NCBI GenBank assembly: GCA_903912525.1
Contig: CAIWHK010000072.1
Span: 1-64,000 of the forward strand
DNA: 64,000 bases
Direction: 5' to 3'
From: an uncultured bacterium
Lineage (GTDB): Bacteria > Krumholzibacteriota > Krumholzibacteriia > LZORAL124-64-63
This document shows positions 50,080 to 58,542 of the stretch, one piece after another. Numbering within the stretch: the stretch's first letter is position 1; every line of letters starts with the position of its first letter. The notes under the pieces were generated by a model, which saw nothing but the letters and a program-made list of their open reading frames with translations, made no database searches and was not told the DNA's origin. The position numbers and the translations under genes were made by a program.

Positions 50080-50439
50080 CTCAGCGCCGGCTGCGATGTC
50101 GTCACGGCCGAGATCGATCCCGCGGCCGCGGCGGGCACCCTGACCAACTACCCGAACCCGTTCCACCCCGGTGAAGGCCCGACGACCATCGCCTGGAAGC
50201 TGGACGCGGCGTCGGAAGTGCGGCTGCGCATCTACACGATCAGCGGTGGGCTGGTCCTGGACCGGCGCTTCGACGCCGGCGGCCCCGGCGGCAGCGTCGG
50301 TAACAACGAATTCAACTGGGACGGGAAGAACGGCGATGGCGTGGACGTCGCCAGCGGCGGCTACGTGCTGCGCGTCGAGGCGCAGGGCTCAGGAACCACC
50401 CAACATGTCATGCGCCGCAAAGTCGGCGTGGTCTGGTAG
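50080..50439 (+). other. Same-frame FlgD-like tail beyond the TGA
   Basis: Reading on from the TGA at 50077-50079 gives 119 codons with normal GC3-rich usage and no other stop until 50439 (TAG). They encode TLTNYPNPFHPGEGPTTIAW, then EVRLRIYTISGGLVLDRRF and the end KVGVVW, a standard FlgD-like tail. There is no plausible start codon with a ribosome site between the TGA and the tail, so without readthrough the tail is not made. The TGA is followed by C (TGAC), a weak termination context in E. coli. Causes could be a point mutation, a sequencing error, or programmed readthrough; selenocysteine is possible but least supported. Confidence 0.75.
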
Positions 50440-50452
50440 GCCGGGAGGCACC

Positions 50453-51739
50453 ATGAACACGAGCAGGCACACACCGGAACGCAGGCGGCGCCCGTCGTCG
50501 CGGGCCCGGACGCTGGCCGGGATGCTGGCGCTGGCGGCGATGCTCTGGGACGCCGGCCCCGCGTCGGCCGGCGACGGCACCGAGGGGCTGCCAGGCGACT
50601 GGCTCAACCGCTTCGGCAGCGCGCGCGGCGCGGCGATCGGCGGTGCGCGGATGGCACTGGCCGATGAACCGCTGTCCGCCCTGGCCAACCCGGCCGCTGC
50701 GGCGTGGCTCGAGCGCGGCGCCGTGCAGGTGGGCACCACCAGGTTGTTCGAGGAGACCTCGATCAACAGCTTCGGCATCGCATTGCCGGCCACCGGTCGG
50801 CCGTCGCTGGCGTTCAACGTGCTTAGCCTCAGCTCGGGCGGGTTCGAACGCACGGGTGCGCTCTCGGACGAGTCGCTGGGCACCTTCAAGGAAGGTAACC
50901 TGGCCCTCGGCCTGGCTGTGGCGCAGCCGCTGGGCGACCGTCTGGCCGCCGGCGCGCAGGTCAAGCTGGTGCGCCAGTCGCTGGACGAGTTCAACGGCAG
51001 CGGCCTCGGCTTCGACCTCGGCGTCATCGGTCGGCTGCCCCACGGGCTGCAACTGGGCGCCTCGGCAGTGAACCTGGGTGGCCCGACGATCTCGATGCGC
51101 ATGCGCGACGAGACCTACCTGCGCGAACTGCGCGGGGGCGCGGCCATTCCCGTCAACGGCGGCAACGGCATGCTGGCGATGGATATCGTCCAGCGCGACG
51201 GCGCCGCCCCGCAGTTCCACGTGGGCGGTCGCTTCCGCCTGCAATCGCTGGAACTGGGCGTCGGCTACGACGTCGACAACTTCGCCGCCGGCTTCAGCTA
51301 TCGCCTGCCCAACGGCCTGCAGCTGGACTACGCGATGAGCGACCACGAAATGGGCCTCGTGCACCGGGTCGGACTGGTCTGGCGCTTCGGCGGCTTCAGC
51401 GCCGAAGCCAAGGCCTCGCCGGCCGTGTTCTCGCCGACCGGTGGCGAGCCGCTCACGCGCTTCGCCCTGAAGGCGCACACGCGCGCGGACGCCGCCGCGT
51501 GGCACCTGGACATCACGAACAATTCGGGCGTCCTCGTGCGCACGTTCGCCGGCAAGGGCCAGCCGCCCGCCGACATCGTGTGGGACGGCAAGGACTCGGC
51601 GGGCCGCCCGCTGCCCGACGGCGACTACACCTACCGCCTGCGCGTCGACGAGCGCGGCGGCACGACGCTTCAGGCCCGGCCCGGCATGGTGGAAATCGCC
51701 AGCGGCGGGATGCTCGGAATGATCGGGGTGGCGCGATGA
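50453..51739 (+). CDS. PorV-like outer-membrane barrel with FlgD-like tail
   Basis: A 428-aa exported protein. After a signal peptide (about 1-40), the sequence RFGSARGAAIGGARMALADE followed by SALANPAAAAW matches the N-terminal signature of PorV/PorQ-type barrels (pattern G-ga-R--aMGgA--A-a-d-sA-y-NPA). The barrel runs to about residue 310. The C-terminal part (about 330-428) is a FlgD-like Ig domain (IVWDGKDSAGRPLPDGDYTY then RLRVDERGGTTLQ). A FlgD-like tail on a PorV-like barrel is unusual in my memory. PorV is the outer-membrane shuttle of type IX secretion. It overlaps the TPR gene by 4 bp (ATGA) and has GGGAGG before its ATG. Confidence 0.78.
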   Translation: MNTSRHTPERRRRPSSRARTLAGMLALAAMLWDAGPASAGDGTEGLPGDWLNRFGSARGAAIGGARMALADEPLSALANPAAAAWLERGAVQVGTTRLFEETSINSFGIALPATGRPSLAFNVLSLSSGGFERTGALSDESLGTFKEGNLALGLAVAQPLGDRLAAGAQVKLVRQSLDEFNGSGLGFDLGVIGRLPHGLQLGASAVNLGGPTISMRMRDETYLRELRGGAAIPVNGGNGMLAMDIVQRDGAAPQFHVGGRFRLQSLELGVGYDVDNFAAGFSYRLPNGLQLDYAMSDHEMGLVHRVGLVWRFGGFSAEAKASPAVFSPTGGEPLTRFALKAHTRADAAAWHLDITNNSGVLVRTFAGKGQPPADIVWDGKDSAGRPLPDGDYTYRLRVDERGGTTLQARPGMVEIASGGMLGMIGVAR

Positions 51740-54700
51740 AGGCTCGTCAGGCCAGACCCGTTTCTACCGTCCGCATGGCGGCGGCGTTCCCGGCGATCAT
51801 GATCCTGGCGCTGGCCGCCGTGCCGGCGGTTGCCGGCGAAACTACGCCTGCCGCCACCATGGCGCCCGGCCTGCGCTACGAGGTGGCGGCCAGGGCGGCG
51901 TCCACCGGCGACCTCGCCCCGCTGCGTGTGCTGCAGGAGGCGATCGGCGACGGCAATCCGGACGGCATGTCGCCCGGAGCGGCGCTGCTGCTGCGCGGCA
52001 ACCTCGCCGACGCGCTGGGCGACCACCGGGGCGCAGTGAAGCTGTACCAGCAGGGAGCAAACAAGCAAGCCGGAGCCGACTGGAAGGAAGCCGCGAGCTT
52101 CCTGGCCACCCAGGCCCTCGAGGCCGCCGGTGATGACGCCGCGGCGCTCAAGGCGTGGGCGCGCTGGCAGCAGGATCATCCCAATGGGCGCCTGGCCACC
52201 GAGGCCGGCCTGCGCCTGGCCTGGCTGCAGCTGCGCGCCGGCCACGACGCCGAGGCTTCCGTCACGGTCGCGTCGCTGGTGCAGGCGCACCCCTGGCTGC
52301 AGACAGACGCGGCGTGGCAGCGCGCGCAGGCGATGGTCGACTACCGGGCCGGCAGGCACGCCGAAGCCCTGGCCCGGCTGGGAGAGGAGCCCGAGGGACC
52401 CGGTTCGCTGTACCTGAAGGGCCTGTGCGAGGCGGCGCTGGGTCAACCGCTGCCGGCGGCCGCATCGTTCAAGGCGGTGGCTGCGCGCTATCCGCAGTCG
52501 CCGCTGCGCGACGCGGCGCTGTTCGCCAAGGCCAATACGTTCCTGGCCGGCGGCGCCTGGCGCAGCGCGGCCGAGGATTTCGCCGCCGTCGTGGCAACGG
52601 CCGCGGACGTCGACCTGGTGGCCGAGGCCACGGTGCGGCAGGCGGCGGCCAGCCACCTGGACGGCGACTCGCCGAAGGCCGTGGCGCTTCTGCGCGACCT
52701 CACGGGACGGCAGCGGGGCAGCGAGGTCGCTTCGCGTGCGCAGTTCCTGCTGGGCGACGTGCTGGCTGCGACCGGTGACCACGCCGGGGCCATCACAGAA
52801 CTGACTATGCTGCTGGCCGACTACTTCGACCGCGACGTGGCCGCGCGCGCGCAGTACCGCATTGCGCGCAGCTATGCAGCGCTCGGGCAGGTCGACGACG
52901 CGACGACGGCCTGTCTGGCGGTCGTGTCGGGCTACCCGCAGTCGACGCAGGCACCCGCGGCGGCCTATCTGGCCGGCTGCGGCCTGCTCGCGGCCGGACG
53001 TCCCGACGAAGCCGCGCCGTATTTCCAACTGGTCCTCGACCGCTACGGCAAGGACGCCGGCGGCGGCGGTGCGGCGGTCTTTGCGGATGCCGAACATTAC
53101 GAACTGGTCGAGGCCGCGCTGTGCATGCTGCAGGTCTCGTGGCGGCAGACCGGCGACACGGGTCGCCTGAGCGGCGCAGCGCACGCGCTGCTGCACCGCC
53201 TGCCGGCAAGCCGTTCGCCGTGGCGGGCGTGGGCCCTGCTGATCGACGCCGACGCGCAGGCCGGCCAGGGCCTGTACGCCGATGCGCGCGCCAGCCTCGA
53301 GTTGCTGCAGGTCGAGTTCCCCGACCACGCTGCGCAGCCGGCCGCAGGCCAGTTGCTCGCCTGGACCTACGCGCAGGAAGGCGACCAGGACCGCGCCGTG
53401 GCCGCCAGCGAGGCCCTGCTGGCCCGCGACACCGGCGGCGGCGACCGCGACCTGTACAATCAGGCGCTGCTGAACATCGCGCACGTGCGCTTCAACCAGG
53501 GCCGGCATGCCGAGGCGCTGCCCGTGTACGAGGAGTTCCTCAGCCGCAACGCGCAGCACCCCGAGCGCCAACTCGTGCTGTTCCAGGCCGGGCTGTGCTA
53601 CCTGCGCCTCGACCGCGCCGGCGATGCCGCCGACCGGTGGGAAGCGGCCATCGCGCTGGACCCGGGGAACGACCTGGCCGAGAAGGCTTGGACGCGCGCC
53701 GGCGACCTCTATTTCCAGGCCGAGCGTTACGACGACGCGCGGCGCTGCTACCGCGGGCTCCTGGAGAACTTCGGGGCGAGCGACGGCGCCGAGCTCGGCC
53801 GCCTGCGCCTGGCGCAGTGCGATTACAACGCCGGTCGCGACCAGGACGCCGTCGCGGGGTTCGGGCAGTTCGTCGAGAAGTACCCGCGCTCATCGCTGCG
53901 GGCCGACGCCGAGCACGGGTTGGAGCAGGCGCTCTACCGTCTGGGCCAGGCCGACGACGGCGTGGCGCAGCTGGCCGACCTGGTCGAGCACCATCCCGAC
54001 AGCAGGTTCGCGGCCGACGCGCAGTTCCGCATCGCCAGCCGGCTGTATGAAAACAAGGAATTCGAGAAGGCGGCCGACCAGTTCCGTCTGGTCGTCAGCC
54101 GCTGGCCCGCGTATTCGGCGGCCGACCGGGCCCAGTACCTGATGGCCGAATCGTACGCCGAGGCCGGCAAGACCGACGAGGCGAAACAGGGCTATGAGCA
54201 GTTCCTGGGCTTCTTCGGCAAGAGCGAATTGAACGTATCGGCGCGCTTCCGCCTGGGCATGAACCGCTTCGAGGCCCGCGACTATCGCGCGGCCGCCGTC
54301 AGCTTCGGCGAGGTCGTGGCGGCGGCGCCCGGTGGCGACACGGGGAAGGCGGCGCTCTACAACCTGGCGCTGTGCGAGCGATTGGGCGGCCGGCCGGCCG
54401 TGGCTGCGGACAAGCTGCTCGACTACCGCAAGCAGTACCCGAACGACGAGCGCGCAGCTGCCGTGGCTTTCCAGCTCGGGGACATGCACGAACAGGCGGG
54501 CCGTCTGCCGCAGGCCGTGGCCGAACTGACCGCAGCCGCGGGGGCGCCCAGCGAGGAGCCGCTGCGCACCGAGGTGCAGTACCGGCTCGGCGCCTGCCGC
54601 GAGAAGCTGGCCGACCAGAAGGGCGCGCTCACGGCGTACCGGCAGGCGGCGCAGTGCGCGGACCCGGACAATGCCTTCCGGCTGTCGGCGCTGGCCCGCT

Positions 54701-54840
54701 CGGCGGTGCTCAGCGAGGACGCCGGCGACCTGGCCGCGGCCCTGGCGGCCTACCGCGACCTGATGAAGAACGCAGCTGATCCTCAACTGGTGGCCGCGGC
54801 GACCGACCGCGCGGCGCAACTGGCGACGGTGGTGCGCTAG
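51736..54840 (+). CDS. 1034-aa periplasmic TPR protein
   Basis: A signal peptide (MKARQARPVSTVRMAAAFPA then IMILALAAVPAVAG) precedes about 950 residues of tetratricopeptide-type helices (for example LLLRGNLADALGDHRGAVKL, LFQAGLCYLRLDRAGDAADR, AEAGKTDEAKQGYEQFLGFF). TPR superhelices act as protein-binding scaffolds. The periplasmic location suits a role between the outer-membrane barrel before it and the ExbB/ExbD/TonB complex after it. In Tol-Pal systems a smaller TPR protein (YbgF/CpoB) has a similar place. It overlaps the upstream gene by 4 bp and ends 39 bp before exbB. No enzymatic motif is seen. Confidence 0.85.
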   Translation: MKARQARPVSTVRMAAAFPAIMILALAAVPAVAGETTPAATMAPGLRYEVAARAASTGDLAPLRVLQEAIGDGNPDGMSPGAALLLRGNLADALGDHRGAVKLYQQGANKQAGADWKEAASFLATQALEAAGDDAAALKAWARWQQDHPNGRLATEAGLRLAWLQLRAGHDAEASVTVASLVQAHPWLQTDAAWQRAQAMVDYRAGRHAEALARLGEEPEGPGSLYLKGLCEAALGQPLPAAASFKAVAARYPQSPLRDAALFAKANTFLAGGAWRSAAEDFAAVVATAADVDLVAEATVRQAAASHLDGDSPKAVALLRDLTGRQRGSEVASRAQFLLGDVLAATGDHAGAITELTMLLADYFDRDVAARAQYRIARSYAALGQVDDATTACLAVVSGYPQSTQAPAAAYLAGCGLLAAGRPDEAAPYFQLVLDRYGKDAGGGGAAVFADAEHYELVEAALCMLQVSWRQTGDTGRLSGAAHALLHRLPASRSPWRAWALLIDADAQAGQGLYADARASLELLQVEFPDHAAQPAAGQLLAWTYAQEGDQDRAVAASEALLARDTGGGDRDLYNQALLNIAHVRFNQGRHAEALPVYEEFLSRNAQHPERQLVLFQAGLCYLRLDRAGDAADRWEAAIALDPGNDLAEKAWTRAGDLYFQAERYDDARRCYRGLLENFGASDGAELGRLRLAQCDYNAGRDQDAVAGFGQFVEKYPRSSLRADAEHGLEQALYRLGQADDGVAQLADLVEHHPDSRFAADAQFRIASRLYENKEFEKAADQFRLVVSRWPAYSAADRAQYLMAESYAEAGKTDEAKQGYEQFLGFFGKSELNVSARFRLGMNRFEARDYRAAAVSFGEVVAAAPGGDTGKAALYNLALCERLGGRPAVAADKLLDYRKQYPNDERAAAVAFQLGDMHEQAGRLPQAVAELTAAAGAPSEEPLRTEVQYRLGACREKLADQKGALTAYRQAAQCADPDNAFRLSALARSAVLSEDAGDLAAALAAYRDLMKNAADPQLVAAATDRAAQLATVVR

Positions 54841-54879
54841 CGCGGGCGGGATGGTCCGTCCACAACGCAAGGAGTACGG

Positions 54880-55593
54880 ATGTTCGTCGACTTCGACTGG
54901 GGCGCCGCCCTGGTGCAGAGCCCGATCCTGGGTGTGCTGATCCTGTGCAGCGTGTTGACGCTGGGCTTCGCGATCGAACGCAGCATGTATTACCACCGTC
55001 GCGGAGGCGACACCGGCGCCGTCGTGCGCCGGGCGATGGGCGCCGTGCAGCGCGGCCGCCTCGACGAGGCGGTGGAACACCTGCAGGAACTGAAGCATCC
55101 CCTGGGCGAGGTCGCCATCGGAACGCTGGCGGGATTCAGCCGCGCGCCGCAGGAGGCCGAGGAGATCATGCACGTGATGCTCAACCAGCAGAAGCTGCTG
55201 CTCGAGCGCAATACGGGCCTGCTCGGCACCATGGCGGCCGTCACGCCGTTGATCGGACTGCTCGGCACCGTGTGGGGCATCATGCGCGCCTTCCAGGCGA
55301 TGAGCAAGGCCGCCACTGCCGGGCCGTCGATCGTCGCAGCCGGCGTCGCCGAGGCACTTGTGACGACGGCCGCCGGCCTGGTTGTCGCGGTGCCCGCGGT
55401 TATCCTCTACAACTACCTCAATCGCCGCCAGACGACGATGCTGGCGGAAGCCGAGAACCACACGCGCATGCTGTGCGTGGCGGCGCGTTCGGCGGTGGCC
55501 CAGGTCGAGGCCCAGGAAGCGGCCGCGGGGAGTGGCGCCGTGCATGCCGTGCGCCGCAGCGCGTCCCAGGCCCGCGTGACGGTGCCGGTGTAA
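54880..55593 (+). CDS. exbB: ExbB/TolQ-type proton channel subunit
   Basis: A 237-aa inner-membrane protein of the MotA/TolQ/ExbB family with three membrane helices: near residues 10-30, and two in the ExbB core region (about 110-185). The conserved pair is LLGTMAAVTPLIGLLGTVWG, then AEALVTTAAGLVVAVPAVIL. With ExbD it forms the proton-driven motor that energises TonB. The stop TAA and the exbD ATG share one base (TAATG). It follows the TPR gene directly and so belongs to the envelope cluster rather than to a nearby iron-uptake locus, of which there is none. Confidence 0.93.
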   Translation: MFVDFDWGAALVQSPILGVLILCSVLTLGFAIERSMYYHRRGGDTGAVVRRAMGAVQRGRLDEAVEHLQELKHPLGEVAIGTLAGFSRAPQEAEEIMHVMLNQQKLLLERNTGLLGTMAAVTPLIGLLGTVWGIMRAFQAMSKAATAGPSIVAAGVAEALVTTAAGLVVAVPAVILYNYLNRRQTTMLAEAENHTRMLCVAARSAVAQVEAQEAAAGSGAVHAVRRSASQARVTVPV

Positions 55594-56009
55594 TGAAGAC
55601 GAGGCGCGACCAGGGCGCGGCCGAAGGCCCGCTTTGCGAGATCAACACCACGCCGCTGATCGACGTGTCGCTGGTGCTCGTGGTGATCCTGATGGTCGCC
55701 TCGCCCCTGGCGTTCGAGTCGAGCTTCGGCGTCCGCAAGGGTGCGCCGCTGGCGCAGGCGGCGGTCGTCGATGATGTGCCCGACCGCGTCGAGTTGGCCA
55801 TCACCGGCGAGAACCGGGTCGAGGTGAACGGCCGTGCCGTCGCCGTCGACCAACTGGCCGGCGCCCTGCAACCGCTGCTGGCCGCGGACGGGCGCAAGCG
55901 GGATGTGGCCGTCTCGTGCGCGGACCTGGTCAGTCATGGGGTCTTCGTACGCGTGCTGGACATCGCGAAACTGAACGGCGCGGCGGACATCGCCGTCGCG
56001 GAGAAGTGA
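55593..56009 (+). CDS. exbD: ExbD/TolR-type protein 1
   Basis: A 138-aa protein with one transmembrane helix. The signature INTTPLIDVSLVLVVILMVA includes the membrane aspartate (Asp in PLIDVSLV) used for proton flow. The periplasmic C-terminal domain is of ExbD type. It overlaps exbB by one base and is followed, after 1 bp, by a second exbD. Two different ExbD-like subunits in tandem are common in FCB bacteria. Confidence 0.92.
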   Translation: MKTRRDQGAAEGPLCEINTTPLIDVSLVLVVILMVASPLAFESSFGVRKGAPLAQAAVVDDVPDRVELAITGENRVEVNGRAVAVDQLAGALQPLLAADGRKRDVAVSCADLVSHGVFVRVLDIAKLNGAADIAVAEK

Positions 56010-56010
56010 C

Positions 56011-56436
56011 ATGAAGCACCGGCAAACACCACCGGCGCCGCCGGCGCGGATCAACGTGACGCCGATCATCGACGTCGCGCTGGTCCTGGTCATCATCCTG
56101 CTGGTGACCGCGCCGATGATGTCGATGTCGCAGCTGCCGGTGGACCTGCCGGGCGCGCATGCGCGCGACACCGAACGCCCGCAGTTCATCAGCCTGACGA
56201 TGACCGCCGACGGGCAGCTGGCGCTGGACGACAAGGCGGTCGGCGGACTGGGCGAAGTGGCTCCGCGCCTGCGCGAGCGCCTGGCCGGGATCCCCGACAA
56301 GGATCGCCTGGTCGTGGTCCGGGCCGACGCGTCGCTGACCCATGCGGCCGTACGGCGGCTGCTGGACGCCGCGCGCGAGGGTGGCGCCGTCAACCTGGGC
56401 ATCGCCACCGCCCAGATCACGGACGTGAAGCCATGA
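56011..56436 (+). CDS. exbD: ExbD/TolR-type protein 2
   Basis: A 141-aa ExbD-like protein: one transmembrane helix with INVTPIIDVALVLVIILLVT and the membrane aspartate, then a periplasmic domain ending AREGGAVNLGIATAQITDVK. It overlaps tonB by 4 bp (ATGA). It differs from the first ExbD mainly in the periplasmic part, so the two probably form a hetero-oligomer. Confidence 0.92.
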   Translation: MKHRQTPPAPPARINVTPIIDVALVLVIILLVTAPMMSMSQLPVDLPGAHARDTERPQFISLTMTADGQLALDDKAVGGLGEVAPRLRERLAGIPDKDRLVVVRADASLTHAAVRRLLDAAREGGAVNLGIATAQITDVKP

Positions 56437-57407
56437 ACGCGTTGGCGATGAGTTCCGAGTTCCGGTCCATGCGCACGCGGGCGCAGCGGGCGATCGCGGT
56501 CAGCGTCGCTCTGCACGCACTGTTGCTGCTGATGCTGGTGCGCCTGCACGGGCCGACCGTCAAGGACGCGCGCGTCATCGAGGTGTCGTGGCTGGAGCCG
56601 GTGGCGCCGGCCGCGCCGGTCGCGTTGCCGGTTCCCGTCGTGCGCCCCGAGACGCCGCCCCCGGTCGTACGCCGGGCAGAGCCCGCGCCGCGCCCCCTGA
56701 AGGCGAAGCGTCCCGCGGCGGACCCCGCCGCACCGCGCGTCGCCGCACAGGCGGCCGACCGGCAGGCCAAGCTCGACCGTCTTGCGGCGACGCGGGCGAC
56801 CGTCTCGCATGAACTCAACGTGGCCCCGGCGTCGTCCGCCACGCGGCAACTGCTGGCCGGCGCGCCGACCGGCGGATCGGATATCGCGCGCATGGCCATG
56901 GCGACGATGGCGCCGGTGGCGGAGAAGGGCCGACCGGTGGCCCTCGAACGCGGCCCCGAGGTCCGGGGTGCGGCGCTGGCGCTCACCCGCGGGCCGGCGA
57001 TCGTCGGCGGCGGGTTGCCGCTGGCGGCCGAGGCTGCGGCGGGTGGAGGCAGCGGGGGCGCTTCGGCGGCGCGCGAAGCGGCGCAGCCGGCGGCGACAAC
57101 GGTCGATCGCGCCGACATCCAACTCGAGGGCGCGGCAGCCGATCGCGCGGTGGTGGCGCAGGTGCTGCCGCAGTACCCCGACTGGGCGCGCAAACAGGCG
57201 GTCGAGGCCGTCGTGAAGCTGCAGTTCACCGTCCTGCCGGACGGGCGCGTGCGCGAGGACGTGCAGGTGACCCGCACCGGCGGCTTCCACGATTTCGACG
57301 AGCAGGCGGCGTCGGCGCTGCGTCGGTGGCGGTTCGCGCCGCTGGCCGGCGGCGACGCGGCCGGGCAATCGGGTTCGATCACCTTCCGCTTCCGCCTGCG
57401 CGGCTGA
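56433..57407 (+). CDS. tonB: TonB-type energy transducer
   Basis: A 324-aa protein with one N-terminal transmembrane helix (RAIAVSVALHALLLLMLVRL; the His is typical of TonB). A proline-rich linker (PVVRPETPPPVVRRAEPAPR) and a longer alanine-rich region follow. The C-terminal TonB domain (about 235-324) has QYPDWARKQAVEAVVKLQFT, LPDGRVREDVQV and ALRRWRFAPLAGGDAAGQSG. It would carry energy from ExbB/ExbD across the periplasm to an outer-membrane partner. No TonB-dependent receptor is encoded here, so the partner is unknown; the PorV-like barrel is a candidate. Confidence 0.92.
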   Translation: MNALAMSSEFRSMRTRAQRAIAVSVALHALLLLMLVRLHGPTVKDARVIEVSWLEPVAPAAPVALPVPVVRPETPPPVVRRAEPAPRPLKAKRPAADPAAPRVAAQAADRQAKLDRLAATRATVSHELNVAPASSATRQLLAGAPTGGSDIARMAMATMAPVAEKGRPVALERGPEVRGAALALTRGPAIVGGGLPLAAEAAAGGGSGGASAAREAAQPAATTVDRADIQLEGAAADRAVVAQVLPQYPDWARKQAVEAVVKLQFTVLPDGRVREDVQVTRTGGFHDFDEQAASALRRWRFAPLAGGDAAGQSGSITFRFRLRG

Positions 57408-57432
57408 GTCGGCGCAAGGCGGGGAGGACGAC

Positions 57433-58395
57433 ATGGAAACGAAGCGTACATTCGTCTGCATCCTGACGGGGCTCGGCATCTGCCTGGTGGTCGCCCTGCC
57501 GGCGGCGGCCGCCGGGAAGGCGCCGTTCACGGTGGCCTCCGTCAGCCCCTCGACGACGCCGCCGGCGCCTATCGGCCTGCCGGCGCAGGGCGGAGGCTCG
57601 CTCGGCAGCCTGACCGTCGAGGGCGCCAGCCAGGTGCGCATCCACTTCGAGCGGCCGCAACTGAAACTCGACCTCGACCCGATGGCTGCCCCGGGGCTCG
57701 AGACCGAATCGACGCTGGCGATCGTCGAACGCAAGCGACCTGACCTGATGCTGCCTCTGCTGGAGGACTCGGCGCTCGAGCGCGCGGTGCGCACGCCGCA
57801 TCCGTGGGTGACCGGATTCGCGGTGGGCACGCTGGCGAGGCTGCGCCAGGACGTCAAGGGCATCGCGGGCTGGCAGTTGGAGATCATCGACGCGCGCGGC
57901 ACCGTCGCGCGCCGCCAGGCAGGCGAGGGCACGCCCCCCGGCGAGATCACCTGGGACGGGCTGGGTGACGACGGTTCGCCGGCGCCGTGCGGCCTGGCCT
58001 ACGCGCCGGTGCTGACCGCCCGCGACAAGGCCGGCAACACGAGGCGCTTCGTCGGCGCCAGCTTCTCGTTGCCGGCCTATCGCGTCGAGGCGGCGACCGG
58101 ACCCTGTCTACTGTTCTCCGCCGAGCAGTGGCGGGCCGACGGTGGTCGTGGCGTGTCGCCGCTGCTGGTCGAGGCTGCCACCGTCCTGAACCTGCATACC
58201 GATCCCGACCGCCCCCTGGTGGTCACGGCCTCGGCGCCGACCGCGGATGAAGCGGAGTCGATCGGTCGCGAAGTGATCGAGGCGCTGGCGCCGCTGGTCG
58301 GCGGCGGCGACAAGCGCCTGGAACTCGATGCCCGCGTGGTGCCCGGTGCGCCCGCCGGCGGCACCGTCCAGGTGGCGCCGCGCGTATCCACCTGA
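57433..58395 (+). CDS. Exported protein with FlgD-like and OmpA-like parts
   Basis: A 320-aa protein with a signal peptide (TFVCILTGLGICLVVALPAA). After a proline-rich stretch there is a FlgD-like Ig module at about 145-200 (WQLEIIDARGTVARRQAG, then EITWDGLGDDGSPAP). The last 100 residues resemble an OmpA-type fold (LLFSAEQWRADGGRGVSPLL, then VEAATVLNLHTDPDRPLVVT). The residues OmpA uses to bind peptidoglycan are not evident (TASAPTADEA stands where HTD usually lies). By analogy it may be the Pal-like member of the cluster, but without the usual peptidoglycan contacts. It ends the co-directional cluster, followed by a hairpin. Confidence 0.72.
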   Translation: METKRTFVCILTGLGICLVVALPAAAAGKAPFTVASVSPSTTPPAPIGLPAQGGGSLGSLTVEGASQVRIHFERPQLKLDLDPMAAPGLETESTLAIVERKRPDLMLPLLEDSALERAVRTPHPWVTGFAVGTLARLRQDVKGIAGWQLEIIDARGTVARRQAGEGTPPGEITWDGLGDDGSPAPCGLAYAPVLTARDKAGNTRRFVGASFSLPAYRVEAATGPCLLFSAEQWRADGGRGVSPLLVEAATVLNLHTDPDRPLVVTASAPTADEAESIGREVIEALAPLVGGGDKRLELDARVVPGAPAGGTVQVAPRVST

Positions 58396-58421
58396 GCGCA
58401 GCGACCCACACGGCAGCGGCG

Positions 58422-58443
58422 CGGGCGGCCAGCAGGCCGCCCG
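58422..58443 (+). terminator. Hairpin at end of the envelope cluster
   Basis: A 9-bp perfect stem (CGGGCGGCC with GGCCGCCCG) and a 4-nt AGCA loop, 27 bp past the last stop of the cluster. There is no long T tract. Confidence 0.6.
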
Positions 58444-58542
58444 TTGCCGTTCCCCCGATATTCCCTTCTGCCGCGGACCCCAGCACGTTATCATCGGGGA
58501 GTACCGGTCGGTTCCTGCCGGCCAAACCATGGGACCTGTTTC

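Noticed and set aside
47404-58395. Canonical type IX secretion operon
   Set aside because: A PorV-like protein and sorting-like tails are present, but none of porK, porL, porM, porN or sprA is in the window.
58396-58542. Cobalamin riboswitch upstream of mutA
   Set aside because: No B12-box-like sequence and only one simple hairpin, which fits the end of the previous cluster better.
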